A stretch of 64,000 nt of DNA from Candidatus Rokuibacteriota bacterium (GTDB lineage: Bacteria; Methylomirabilota; Methylomirabilia; Rokubacteriales; CSP1-6): positions 36,782 through 100,781 of the forward strand of contig QHSL01000085.1 of the NCBI GenBank assembly GCA_003220435.1. The letters are read 5' to 3'. The notes beneath the pieces were generated by a model. That model worked only from the letters and a program-made list of their open reading frames with translations. It did no database searches and was not told where the DNA came from. The position numbers were made by a program, and so were the translations under genes. Below are positions 56,801 to 64,000 of this stretch, one piece after another. Position 1 is the first letter of the stretch. Each line of letters opens with the position of its first letter.

Positions 56801-56946
56801 CGTTCTTCACCACCAAGCCGCCGGGGCAGGGGACCGGGCTCGGGCTCGCCATCGCCCAGGGCATCGTGACGGACCACGGCGGTCGCATCGAGGTCGCGTC
56901 GCGGCCGGGCCAGGGCAGCGTGTTCCGCGTGGTGCTGCCGCGGTGA
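53896..56946 (+). CDS. Cytoplasmic multi-GAF, PAS-containing sensor histidine kinase
   Basis: A 1016-residue soluble kinase with no transmembrane helix. Regions: a divergent GAF-like segment (to about 120), three clearer GAF domains (about 165-300, 318-470, 490-635), a coiled-coil, a PAS domain (about 665-770), HisKA with phospho-acceptor His804 in RLAAGVAHELNNPLATIAG, and HATPase with N-box LASNALEAM and G-boxes DEGPGIPQEN, GQGTGLGLAI. HELNNP marks it as NtrB-like. Its stop overlaps the GTG of the NtrC-type regulator, which is its obvious partner. The signal is unknown; GAF domains suggest small ligands or redox. Confidence 0.93.
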   Translation: MRLGRASSDLLTPISTAASVEEGLAVTLGRVVRLSGAVAGALAFRPRREQPIVVVGGARRTPAALRRWLATLAATPARRARRSRVVPPGAPRGRPTALLRMPLGAPGRRVGELVLLGRPGRPRPAPLPGPVSRELGKAIDRIWRLERSALRASVLSALIVRLASSRSLDEVFAAFGEGAAKLVPFDSIGVSLLDAERGDFEVIDVLGRAVPALPPRDVRMPLDGSLLSRVVTAGAPLRVDDLARDPRAAASRSALAASGFRAVALVPLATGGAVFGAVTLASARPAAFDDADLEAIAELARPLAASIERRRLHDESRRRAAELAALYATSQLITARLDVASVLDRISRSVPELIGSTGCGIGLLDASGTHLVHTAAHGFQSEAWRELSLPVGEGIIGRVAESGAAIRVHDVQTDPRSARRDVDEREGIRSILSVPMKVGGAVIGVISAFSTRPDSFTARHQRVLEAFAEQTGIAIHTARLFEEGVRRARETQALLEAGRAVTASLDVDRTIRVILQEAREVLGVDSCSVSTIDPASDDLVLVASLDVPPAMVSTVRLRRGEGIAGLAVQAGRPMQSRDTWADARVRFAELQRESGFRSMLSVPLRRGERVIGAISVFRRDVHDYSAHEEELLVALADQAAIALEHARLYAELEGMVADRTRELDAQKRFVEVVLETLPLGVFVLDADLNVVQVNRAGARALACDPDTRGPLSRLVPDSKAASLLAFVREAFRARRVHTLEEDIVVAGDAKIFRLTAAPVEPMGERGTHAVLLVEDVTAAKRLERQMLLTERLTTAGRLAAGVAHELNNPLATIAGCAESLQGRLTEVGAARGVGPDDFARYLRLIEEEAYRCKEITGSLLQFVRDPGSRRGPIDANAVVVRTVELLSHQSRFADRRVVTALAPGLPPVAANEGQLQQVCLGLASNALEAMEGRGTLTIRSRLARSEVEIEFEDEGPGIPQENLSRIFDPFFTTKPPGQGTGLGLAIAQGIVTDHGGRIEVASRPGQGSVFRVVLPR

Positions 56947-58301
56947 CCCGCCCGATCCGCGTGCTGGTGGCCGACGACGAGCGGAACCTGCGTGAGCTGG
57001 TCATCCGTGAGCTCGGGCGTCGCGGGCACGAGGTCGATGGCGTCGCCGACGGCGCCGCCGCGCTCGAGCGCATCCGGGAGACCTCGTACGACGTGGTGGT
57101 CCTCGACATGCGGATGCCGCAGAAGGAAGGCATGGACGTCCTGCGTGAGCTGGCCGCGTTCCCCGAGCCGCCGCAGGTGATCGTGATGACCGGCTTCCAG
57201 GAGGTTTCCACCGCGGTCGAGGCGATGAAGCTCGGGGCCTACGACTATCTCACCAAGCCCACCAAGATCGAGGAGCTCGACATCGTGGTGCGCAAGGCGG
57301 CGGAGAAGGGCCAGCTCCTCCGCGACAACGTGGCCCTGCGCGCCCACGCACCCGGCGCCGAGCCCTTCGCCGGCCTCCTGACGCGAAGCGCGCGGATGCA
57401 GGAGGTGCTGCGCATCGTCGAGCGGGTGGCCCCGACCGACTCGTCGGTGCTGGTCCTCGGCGAGAGCGGGACCGGCAAGGAGCTGGTCGCGCGCGCGGTC
57501 CACGAGCGCTCGGCGCGCGCGCAGCGGGCGTTCGTGCCGATTCACTGCGGCGCGCTGCCGCGGGAGGTGTTCGAGTCGGAGCTGTTCGGCCACGAGCGTG
57601 GCGCCTTCACCGGCGCCGTCGGCGCGAAGCCCGGTCTGATGGAGCTGGCCGACGGCGGCACGCTGCTCCTCGACGAGATCGGCGAGACGGACCCGGACGG
57701 CCAGGTGAAGCTTCTGCGGGCGATCGAGACCGGCACGTTCTTCCGGGTCGGCGGCACGCGGCCGCGCCGCGTCGACGTGCGGCTCGTGGCCGCCACCAAC
57801 CGCGACCTGGCCGAGGCGATGAAGCAAGGCGAGTTTCGTCAGGACCTCTACTACCGCATCAATACGATCGCCATCCAGCTTCCGCCGCTGCGCGAGCGGC
57901 GCGAGGACATCGCACTGCTGGCCGGCCACTTCGTGGAGGCGAAGGCGGCCTACGGCGTCAAGCGGCTCGGCGCCGCCGCGCTCGGCGTGCTCGAAGCGTA
58001 CGACTGGCCGGGCAACGTCCGCGAGCTGCTCCACGCGGTCGAGCGGGCCGTGATCTTGAGCAAAGGCGACGAGATCCAGCCGGGCGATCTGCCGCCCGAG
58101 ATCCACAGCCCGAGTCCCTCGCGGGCGCCGGCGTCGTCGTCGGTGGGAAGCCTCGAGACGATGGAGCGCGAGCACATCGTCACCACGCTGCGCCAGGTCG
58201 GTGGCCATCGCGGCAAGGCGGCGGCGCTGCTCGCGATCGACCCGAAGACGCTCTATCGCAAGATCATCGCGTACGCCATCACCCCGCAGGAGTTCCGGTG
58301 A
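56943..58301 (+). CDS. NtrC-family sigma-54-dependent response regulator
   Basis: A 452-residue activator. The receiver has acidic pocket Asp11-Asp12 and phospho-acceptor Asp55 in [10 protein letters not shown]. The AAA+ domain has Walker A GESGTGKE (173-180), the sigma-54 contact loop [10 protein letters not shown], and [20 protein letters not shown]. The C-terminal Fis-type HTH reads [23 protein letters not shown] 56943 overlaps the kinase stop. A -24/-12-like promoter occurs 24 nt downstream of this gene, at 58325-58340. Confidence 0.94.
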   Translation: MTRPIRVLVADDERNLRELVIRELGRRGHEVDGVADGAAALERIRETSYDVVVLDMRMPQKEGMDVLRELAAFPEPPQVIVMTGFQEVSTAVEAMKLGAYDYLTKPTKIEELDIVVRKAAEKGQLLRDNVALRAHAPGAEPFAGLLTRSARMQEVLRIVERVAPTDSSVLVLGESGTGKELVARAVHERSARAQRAFVPIHCGALPREVFESELFGHERGAFTGAVGAKPGLMELADGGTLLLDEIGETDPDGQVKLLRAIETGTFFRVGGTRPRRVDVRLVAATNRDLAEAMKQGEFRQDLYYRINTIAIQLPPLRERREDIALLAGHFVEAKAAYGVKRLGAAALGVLEAYDWPGNVRELLHAVERAVILSKGDEIQPGDLPPEIHSPSPSRAPASSSVGSLETMEREHIVTTLRQVGGHRGKAAALLAIDPKTLYRKIIAYAITPQEFR

Positions 58302-58324
58302 GGGCGATGTTCCGGAATTGGAAA

Positions 58325-58340
58325 TGGCATGCGATTGGCA
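58325..58340 (+). promoter_or_regulatory. Putative sigma-54 (-24/-12) promoter
   Basis: TGGCATGCGATTGGCA has the GG and GC dinucleotides at the required 10-bp spacing (consensus TGGCAC-N5-TTGCA; differences are C to T and TTGCA to TGGCA). The predicted start is near 58351, just before ATG 58356. It lies immediately downstream of the NtrC-type activator gene. Confidence 0.5.
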
Positions 58341-58355
58341 CCGTCTGCTGGTGCG

Positions 58356-58763
58356 ATGAAAGCGCTATGTGCGTGGTGTCAGAGCGAAGGACGGCCTGAC
58401 TACCTGGGCGAGCGCGAGCCGTTCGACAACCCCGCGCCGACCCACTGCATTTGCCCCCACCACCGCGAACGCCTGCTCGAGCTCCTTCCGTCACGGTCAT
58501 TTCCGGATGCCGAATTGCTCGTCATCGTGCGACCAAACGACACCAGCCTGCTCGAATATCTCCGGGGGAAGTTCGCCGGGGTCCGTGGCGTGAAGGTGAT
58601 CGTGGACCGACGGCTGGAGGATCGCCGTCGCGAGGAGTCGGCGGTGCCCGACGATCGCCGGCGCGTGAGGACGCGGCGGATTCGGCGCGGCGAAGCGTCC
58701 CCGCTCGGCTACACCATCGTGCGATTCACTCCTTCCACGAGCTCGCCGCCCGCAACGGAGTAA
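58356..58763 (+). CDS. Small hypothetical protein with Cys/His zinc-ribbon-like N-terminus
   Basis: A 135-residue protein. The N-terminus MKALCAWCQSEGRPDYLGER and the segment THCICPHHRERLLELLPS supply a CxxC...CxCxxHH set that could bind zinc. The middle (DAELLVIVRPNDTSLLEYLR then VRGVKVIVDRRLEDRRREES) recalls a small alpha/beta module, and the end is Arg-rich. I do not recognise the family. It sits behind a sigma-54-like promoter next to the two-component pair, so it may be a target or part of the same circuit. Confidence 0.65.
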   Translation: MKALCAWCQSEGRPDYLGEREPFDNPAPTHCICPHHRERLLELLPSRSFPDAELLVIVRPNDTSLLEYLRGKFAGVRGVKVIVDRRLEDRRREESAVPDDRRRVRTRRIRRGEASPLGYTIVRFTPSTSSPPATE

Positions 58764-58844
58764 GATCGAGCGTCCCATCGCGGTCTTCCCGGGTGCGACC
58801 GTCTCGCGTGGCGGCCCGATGACCGAGCCATCCCCGATGTGTAG

Positions 58845-58881
58845 TTGCGTCGTGCCGGACCCCGTGTACACTCTCAAGTGT
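58845..58881 (+). promoter_or_regulatory. Promoter of the RRM gene and start-site inverted repeat
   Basis: TTGCGT (58845-58850), a 16-nt spacer and TACACT (58867-58872). ACACT (58868-58872) and AGTGT (58877-58881) form a small inverted repeat over the -10. A leader of about 95 nt follows before ATG 58974, as is common for RNA-chaperone genes. Confidence 0.45.
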
Positions 58882-58973
58882 CTGCCGGTTTTGGTGGACC
58901 TCGTCGCCGAGGAGATGGTCCTTCCGCGGTCGGCGCGAGCAAGGGAGCGGAAGAGAGTCCGAGGGGGTCGACA

Positions 58974-59351
58974 ATGGCATCCAAACTGTACATCGGCGGT
59001 CTTGCGTACTCCACGACGAGCGACGGGTTGCGCGAGTTCTTCACTCAGTCCGGCAACGTCCTGTCCGCGACGGTGATCACCGATCGATTCTCGGGCCAGT
59101 CGCGTGGCTTCGGGTTCGTCGAGATGGGCACCGCGGAGGAGGCACAGAACGCGATTTCCCAGCTGAATGGGCGTGAGCTCGATGGCCGTCGGATCACGGT
59201 CGAGGTCTCGAATCCGCAGGCGCCCCGCACGGGTGGGGGCGGTCGGCCGGGCGGTGGCGGCCGTCCCGGTGGCGGAGGACGGGGTCCCGGTGGCGGCGGC
59301 GGGCGTGACAGCGGCTACGCCCATCGCCCCTCGAAACCGGTGAAGTGGTAG
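58974..59351 (+). CDS. RNA-binding protein with RRM domain and Gly-rich tail
   Basis: A 125-residue protein. One RRM covers residues 1-80, with RNP2 KLYIGGLAYST and RNP1 SRGFGFVEMGT. The tail is Gly/Arg/Pro-rich (repeats of GGGGRPG) and ends SGYAHRPSKPVKW. Such single-RRM glycine-rich proteins act as RNA chaperones, often cold-induced. The ATG follows GAGGGGG. Convergent with the DUF169-UroD gene, with a strong shared terminator. Confidence 0.9.
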   Translation: MASKLYIGGLAYSTTSDGLREFFTQSGNVLSATVITDRFSGQSRGFGFVEMGTAEEAQNAISQLNGRELDGRRITVEVSNPQAPRTGGGGRPGGGGRPGGGGRGPGGGGGRDSGYAHRPSKPVKW

Positions 59352-59480
59352 TACGAGCCGAGCGCCGTCGAGGCGCGAGGCGAGTCTACAATGGCTCGAA
59401 AGTAGTCCCGGTGGAACGGGCGGCGACCTGGAGCCGAGGCGAGACGAAGCGAGTCTGACACCCAACCGAGAAAGAATTAC

Positions 59481-59514
59481 ACGACGGGGTCAGCCAACCG
59501 GCTGACCCCGTCGT
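59481..59514. terminator. Perfect 15-bp bidirectional terminator hairpin
   Basis: ACGACGGGGTCAGCC (59481-59495) pairs with GGCTGACCCCGTCGT (59500-59514) around AACC. It lies between convergent genes, 4 nt from the stop of the minus-strand gene. A short T-rich stretch occurs on each side (CGTTTC on plus; TTCTTT on minus). Confidence 0.75.
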
Positions 59515-59518
59515 CGTT

Positions 59519-61393
59519 TCAGCCCTTCACAGCCTCCGGTTCCGCCCCGTCGAAGAGGCGCTCGTACCGGCCGTACTCCCGCGCCGCATCCATGAACCAC
59601 TTCACGATCTCGGGCTCGGAGCGTGGCGGGATCTCGCACGAGGTCGACAGGATGAAGGCCGAGTGCCGGGCCGCGGTGTCGATGCAGCGTCGCACGTCCG
59701 CGACCATCGCCTCCCGCGAGGTCTTCTCGAACTTCGTCGCGTCGACGTTGCCGATCGCCACCGCCCGCCCCTTGGACACGTCCATGAACCGCTTGAGCTG
59801 ATCGACGTAGAGCTTCGGGTCCGCCTGCTGATCGAGGTCGAACGATACCGTCGTGAAACCGCACTGGATCAGGTCTTCGTAGATCGGGTAGGTGGTCCCG
59901 CAGATGTGCGTCGTCACGCCGACCTTCCGGGCTTTGAAGTAGTCGACGAGCTCCTTGTGGTAGGGCGCGACGAAGTCCCGGTAGTTGTCGGGCGAGATCA
60001 GGCTGATCGAGGCGGTCGGCTCCGAGAACGAGAGGCCGATCCCCGTCTTGACGATCGCGTCGCCCCACACCTTGCAGAAGTCGGTGGTGACGCGCATGAG
60101 GTCGTGGATGAACTGCGGATCCTCGAACGTGTCCAGCAGCATGGTCTCGGGATTCCGCAGGAGCATCGCGATCGTCCACGGGCCCACCGCGACCGCGCCG
60201 AGGGCGGTCGGCGGCTTCGCGCGCACCAGCGCCGCGCACTGCTCGAGGAAGCCGGGGAGGCGCGCCGTCCGGGTCGGGTCCGGCATCGCGAGGCGCGCGA
60301 GCTTCGCCTTGTCGTCCTGCAGCACGTGCTGGTCGATGGACGGCACCACGTAGTCCGAATACTTCACCCGGCACCCGAAGGCTTCGGCCTCTTTGGCGAG
60401 GTCGTTGTACGCGAGGACGACGTCGGGCTGGTAGCGCTCGTAGTAGTTCAGCATCGCGGTGATCGCTCTGGGCACGTTCGTGCAGTACTCCTCGATCGAC
60501 AGCCCGTCGAGGGTGCCGGCGAACGACGCGACGATCGGATAGACGGGCACGCGGTCGGCGAACGAGCGTCGGTACGCGGCGACGACCCGTTCGCGGTTCG
60601 TGAACTGCGACCGGCCGTGTTCGACCTCCCAGATCCGGTTGGCCTCCATGTACTTGGGCGGCAGCTTCGCTTCGTACTCCATGAACTGCGTGATCGGATA
60701 GCGGATGCCGCCGGCGTGCGTCCCCTTGAGCCCCTCGATCATCTCTTCCATCTGACCCCAGGGGATCGTGAAGGCCATCTCGTGGTCCTGGGTCTGGCCG
60801 AAGATCCGGTCGCCCGAGCAGGGCAGGATCACCTGCGGCTGATCCGTTCGCATCGTCGTCACGATGATCTCGGAGCAGTCGATGCGGCCGCCGAAGGACG
60901 AGGTGAGCTTGCCGCCGCGCTTCCAGAGGGCGGCCTGGGTCAGACGCATGACCTGCGCGGGATTGGCGTAGATGCAGACCAGGTGGGGCTCGAACGTCGC
61001 GCGGTCGAGCGGCGCGACCAGCAGCGTGCCGAACTCGCCCGGCGCGAACTTGTCGACCGCGGCCTCCGAGCGCTGGCCCGCCGCCTTCGTCTCGGTGTAC
61101 ATTCCCTCGCACAGCGTGCCCGAGTTGTGGAGGTGCGTCGGCTTCTCGAAGCCGAGCGCCGCGATGCCGAGCGAGCAGATGTGGTCCTCGCGCGTGAGCG
61201 CGATCATCCAGCCGTAACGCCGCGCCATGTCGATGACCTGGCAGTTCATGCTCAGCTTCTTGAAGTCGCGGGCCGGCCGGCGGGCCTTGTCGGGGATCGG
61301 CTCGCCGGGCTTCAGCATCCGGATCGCCACCGGAAACGTCTGGGGCCGGATGTAGAACTGCAACTCCCGGTCAGCCGTCTTGACATCGATCAT
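59519..61393 (-). CDS. DUF169 - uroporphyrinogen decarboxylase family fusion protein
   Basis: A 624-residue protein with two domains. Residues 1 to about 240 match the DUF169 pattern: QFYIRPQTFPVAIRMLKPGE, DFKKLSMNCQVIDMARRYGW, TREDHICSLGIAALGFEKP, and ANPAQVMRLTQAALWKRGG. Residues from about 290 form a UroD/MtaA/CmuA-like barrel: VPVYPIVASFAGTLDGLSIE, VRAKPPTALGAVAVGPWTIA, THICGTTYPIYEDL, and FILSTSCEIPPRSEPEIV. The His-x-Cys and final Cys fit the zinc site of corrinoid methyltransferases better than haem-type UroD. Likely a methyl-transfer enzyme, possibly serving the corrinoid protein at 46.3 kb. ATG 61393 has a GGGGAGG site. Confidence 0.85.
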   Translation of the reverse strand: MIDVKTADRELQFYIRPQTFPVAIRMLKPGEPIPDKARRPARDFKKLSMNCQVIDMARRYGWMIALTREDHICSLGIAALGFEKPTHLHNSGTLCEGMYTETKAAGQRSEAAVDKFAPGEFGTLLVAPLDRATFEPHLVCIYANPAQVMRLTQAALWKRGGKLTSSFGGRIDCSEIIVTTMRTDQPQVILPCSGDRIFGQTQDHEMAFTIPWGQMEEMIEGLKGTHAGGIRYPITQFMEYEAKLPPKYMEANRIWEVEHGRSQFTNRERVVAAYRRSFADRVPVYPIVASFAGTLDGLSIEEYCTNVPRAITAMLNYYERYQPDVVLAYNDLAKEAEAFGCRVKYSDYVVPSIDQHVLQDDKAKLARLAMPDPTRTARLPGFLEQCAALVRAKPPTALGAVAVGPWTIAMLLRNPETMLLDTFEDPQFIHDLMRVTTDFCKVWGDAIVKTGIGLSFSEPTASISLISPDNYRDFVAPYHKELVDYFKARKVGVTTHICGTTYPIYEDLIQCGFTTVSFDLDQQADPKLYVDQLKRFMDVSKGRAVAIGNVDATKFEKTSREAMVADVRRCIDTAARHSAFILSTSCEIPPRSEPEIVKWFMDAAREYGRYERLFDGAEPEAVKG

Positions 61394-61520
61394 GAGCGTC
61401 GCCTCCCCGATGCAGCCTACTACAGTTTCTGGCTGTGCCTCGATCCTCGCGAAATCCGCTACAACAGAGGTAGAATACGCCCGCTTCGGCGGGTCCACTC
61501 GTCGCGCAGAGGAGGTCTCC

Positions 61521-62960
<1,440 letters not shown>

Positions 62961-62964
62961 CCCG

Positions 62965-63165
62965 GTGACGGCCAGGGAGCTGCTCGCCGCCTGCTTCATC
63001 CTCTTCGGCGCGCTCCTGGTCTGGCCGCTCCTGAGCATTCCGAATCGCCCGGCGCTGATCGCCGGCATCCCGGCGCTCGTGTTGTACCTCTTCACCGTGT
63101 GGGCGGCGATCGTCGGCGTGCTGATCTGGGTCTCGCACCGGTTTGGGGGTGAGGACGCCCCGTGA
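62965..63165 (+). CDS. Small two-helix membrane protein (DUF3311-like)
   Basis: A 66-residue protein with two transmembrane helices (about 4-24 and 31-57) and a short charged tail (SHRFGGEDAP). Small proteins of this kind often precede SLC5-type symporter genes and are thought to be accessory. GTG 62965 comes 4 nt after the malic enzyme stop; its own stop overlaps the following GTG by 4 nt. Confidence 0.72.
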   Translation: MTARELLAACFILFGALLVWPLLSIPNRPALIAGIPALVLYLFTVWAAIVGVLIWVSHRFGGEDAP

Positions 63166-64000
63166 CGTGGCAGTCCCAGACCTCCGTCGTCTCCGTCGTC
63201 CTCGCCTACCTCTGCTTCCTCTTCATCGTCGCCGCCCTGGCCGAGCGCTACGGGCGCCGCCTCCTGGCGCCCCGGCTCAAGACCGCGACCTACGTTCTAG
63301 CGATCTCGGTCTATTGCACCGCGTGGACCTTCTACGGCAGCGTCGGGCTCGCGGCCAACCGCGGCCTCGAGTTCCTGACCATCTATCTCGGCCCCGCGCT
63401 GATCGCGCTCATGTGGCCCACGATGCTCCGCAAGCTCGTGCGCGTGGCCAAGGAGCAGCGGATCACGACGATCTCCGACTTCATCGGCAGCCGCTACGGG
63501 AAGTCGGCGTCGCTCGGCACGTTGGTGGCGGCGCTGGTCGTCTGCGGCATGATCCCGTACATCGCGCTGCAGCTCAAAGCGGTGTCGGTCTCGTTCCAGA
63601 TGATGATCGGTGATAACTCGCTGCTGTCGGGCTTCGACCCCTCGCTGCTGGTGGCCGGCACGCTGGCCCTGTTCGGGATTTTGTTCGGCGCCCGCAACCT
63701 CGACTTCACCCGTCAGCAGACCGGCCTGATGACGGCGGTCGCCGTCGAGTCGATCGTGAAGCTGATCGCCTTCCTCCTGGTCGGCGCCTACGTCACGTGG
63801 GGATTGTTCGGCGGCTTCGGCGACATCTTCACCCGCGTCGCGGCGGACCCGCGGTGGGCGAGCCTGCTCACCCTGGGGGAGGAGCCGGCCGCCTCCTACG
63901 CACGCTGGACCTCGATGCTGCTGGTGTCGATGGCGGCGGTCATGCTGCTGCCACGCCAGTTCCACGTGCTGGTCGTGCAGAACCCCCGCGAGCGCGACGT
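63162..64000 (+). CDS. SLC5-type sodium:solute symporter region, probably of a CbrA-like sensor kinase (partial)
   Basis: The frame starts at GTG 63162 and runs open to the window edge, giving the first 279 residues. Several transmembrane helices of a sodium:solute symporter are visible, with the segments ISVYCTAWTFYGSVGLAANR, LEFLTIYLGPALIALMWPTM, RITTISDFIGSRYGKSASLG and GMIPYIALQLKAVSVSFQMM. This wording is characteristic of symporter-histidine kinase fusions (CbrA type), where PAS and kinase domains follow. The kinase half lies beyond the window, so the fusion is inferred. Confidence 0.8.
   Translation, partial: MTWQSQTSVVSVVLAYLCFLFIVAALAERYGRRLLAPRLKTATYVLAISVYCTAWTFYGSVGLAANRGLEFLTIYLGPALIALMWPTMLRKLVRVAKEQRITTISDFIGSRYGKSASLGTLVAALVVCGMIPYIALQLKAVSVSFQMMIGDNSLLSGFDPSLLVAGTLALFGILFGARNLDFTRQQTGLMTAVAVESIVKLIAFLLVGAYVTWGLFGGFGDIFTRVAADPRWASLLTLGEEPAASYARWTSMLLVSMAAVMLLPRQFHVLVVQNPRERD

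Noticed and set aside
53836..56877. A roughly 1000-codon antisense frame opposite the histidine kinase
   Set aside because: The plus strand shows GAF, PAS and kinase motifs throughout. The antisense product has no recognisable domain and arises from codon-position GC bias.

Overview
The window is a dense, GC-rich bacterial chromosome segment with short intergenic gaps and many ATGA/GTGA start-stop overlaps. I see no rRNA, tRNA, CRISPR array, prophage or complete insertion sequence. Gene content (System I cytochrome c maturation, dipeptide-type ABC importers, a class III CoA-transferase, CimA, corrinoid/UroD-type methyl transfer proteins, a GAF-rich histidine kinase with an NtrC regulator) fits an uncultivated soil or subsurface lineage such as Rokubacteria/Methylomirabilota. 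This placement is inference from gene content only.

Layout. 1-7.2 kb: end of a dipeptide-type ABC operon, a 7-iron ferredoxin, a solo Fis-type HTH protein, a CoA-transferase, a broken GNAT gene, a hydrolase-adenylate cyclase fusion, citramalate synthase and a solo IS21-like HTH protein. 7.3-12.9 kb: a minus-strand operon ligA, kelch lipoprotein, TPR protein, RraA-like protein; then a DtxR-family regulator with a small membrane protein. 12.9-19.3 kb: one minus-strand ccmABCDEFGHI operon in which ccmF is broken and ccmG has an unusual CxxxC active site. 19.4-23.1 kb: dipeptide permeases and a Tat-exported binding protein, closed by a strong hairpin. 23.1-31.9 kb: htpX diverging from the yceD-rpmF-plsX-fabH-fabD-fabG-acpP-fabF lipid operon, ending in a degenerate RNase III-like gene and a site-2 protease. 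31.9-40.6 kb: an MFS transporter diverging from an amine-type operon (glutamine-synthetase-like, class V aminotransferase, SDR, dimethylglycine/sarcosine dehydrogenase-like flavoprotein, Cys/Met-type PLP enzyme). 40.6-45.5 kb: a methyltransferase, an M28 peptidase, a candidate selenoprotein of the AhpD/CMD family, an MFS transporter and an orphan ABC ATPase. 45.5-53.9 kb: a metallo-beta-lactamase-fold protein, a corrinoid protein with a homocysteine-methyltransferase-like partner and an activation-like protein, aroK, a bifunctional homocysteine methyltransferase/MTHFR, an amidase and an amidohydrolase. 53.9-59.4 kb: a multi-GAF kinase, its NtrC-type regulator, a small zinc-ribbon-like gene behind a sigma-54-like promoter, and an RRM protein. 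59.5-64 kb: a DUF169-UroD fusion, an ACT-domain malic enzyme, a two-helix membrane protein and the start of an SLC5-type symporter/sensor.

The most interesting element is the CMD-family gene at 42353-42898. A single in-frame TGA sits exactly where the second cysteine of the CxxC redox motif belongs, the frame continues into the rest of the family fold, and a perfect inverted repeat 11 nt downstream has the spacing of a bacterial SECIS. Several genes, including this one, also have a -10 hexamer 6-9 nt before the ATG, which suggests leaderless transcription. Two genes (GNAT and ccmF) show frameshift plus small-deletion signatures that may be real decay or assembly error.
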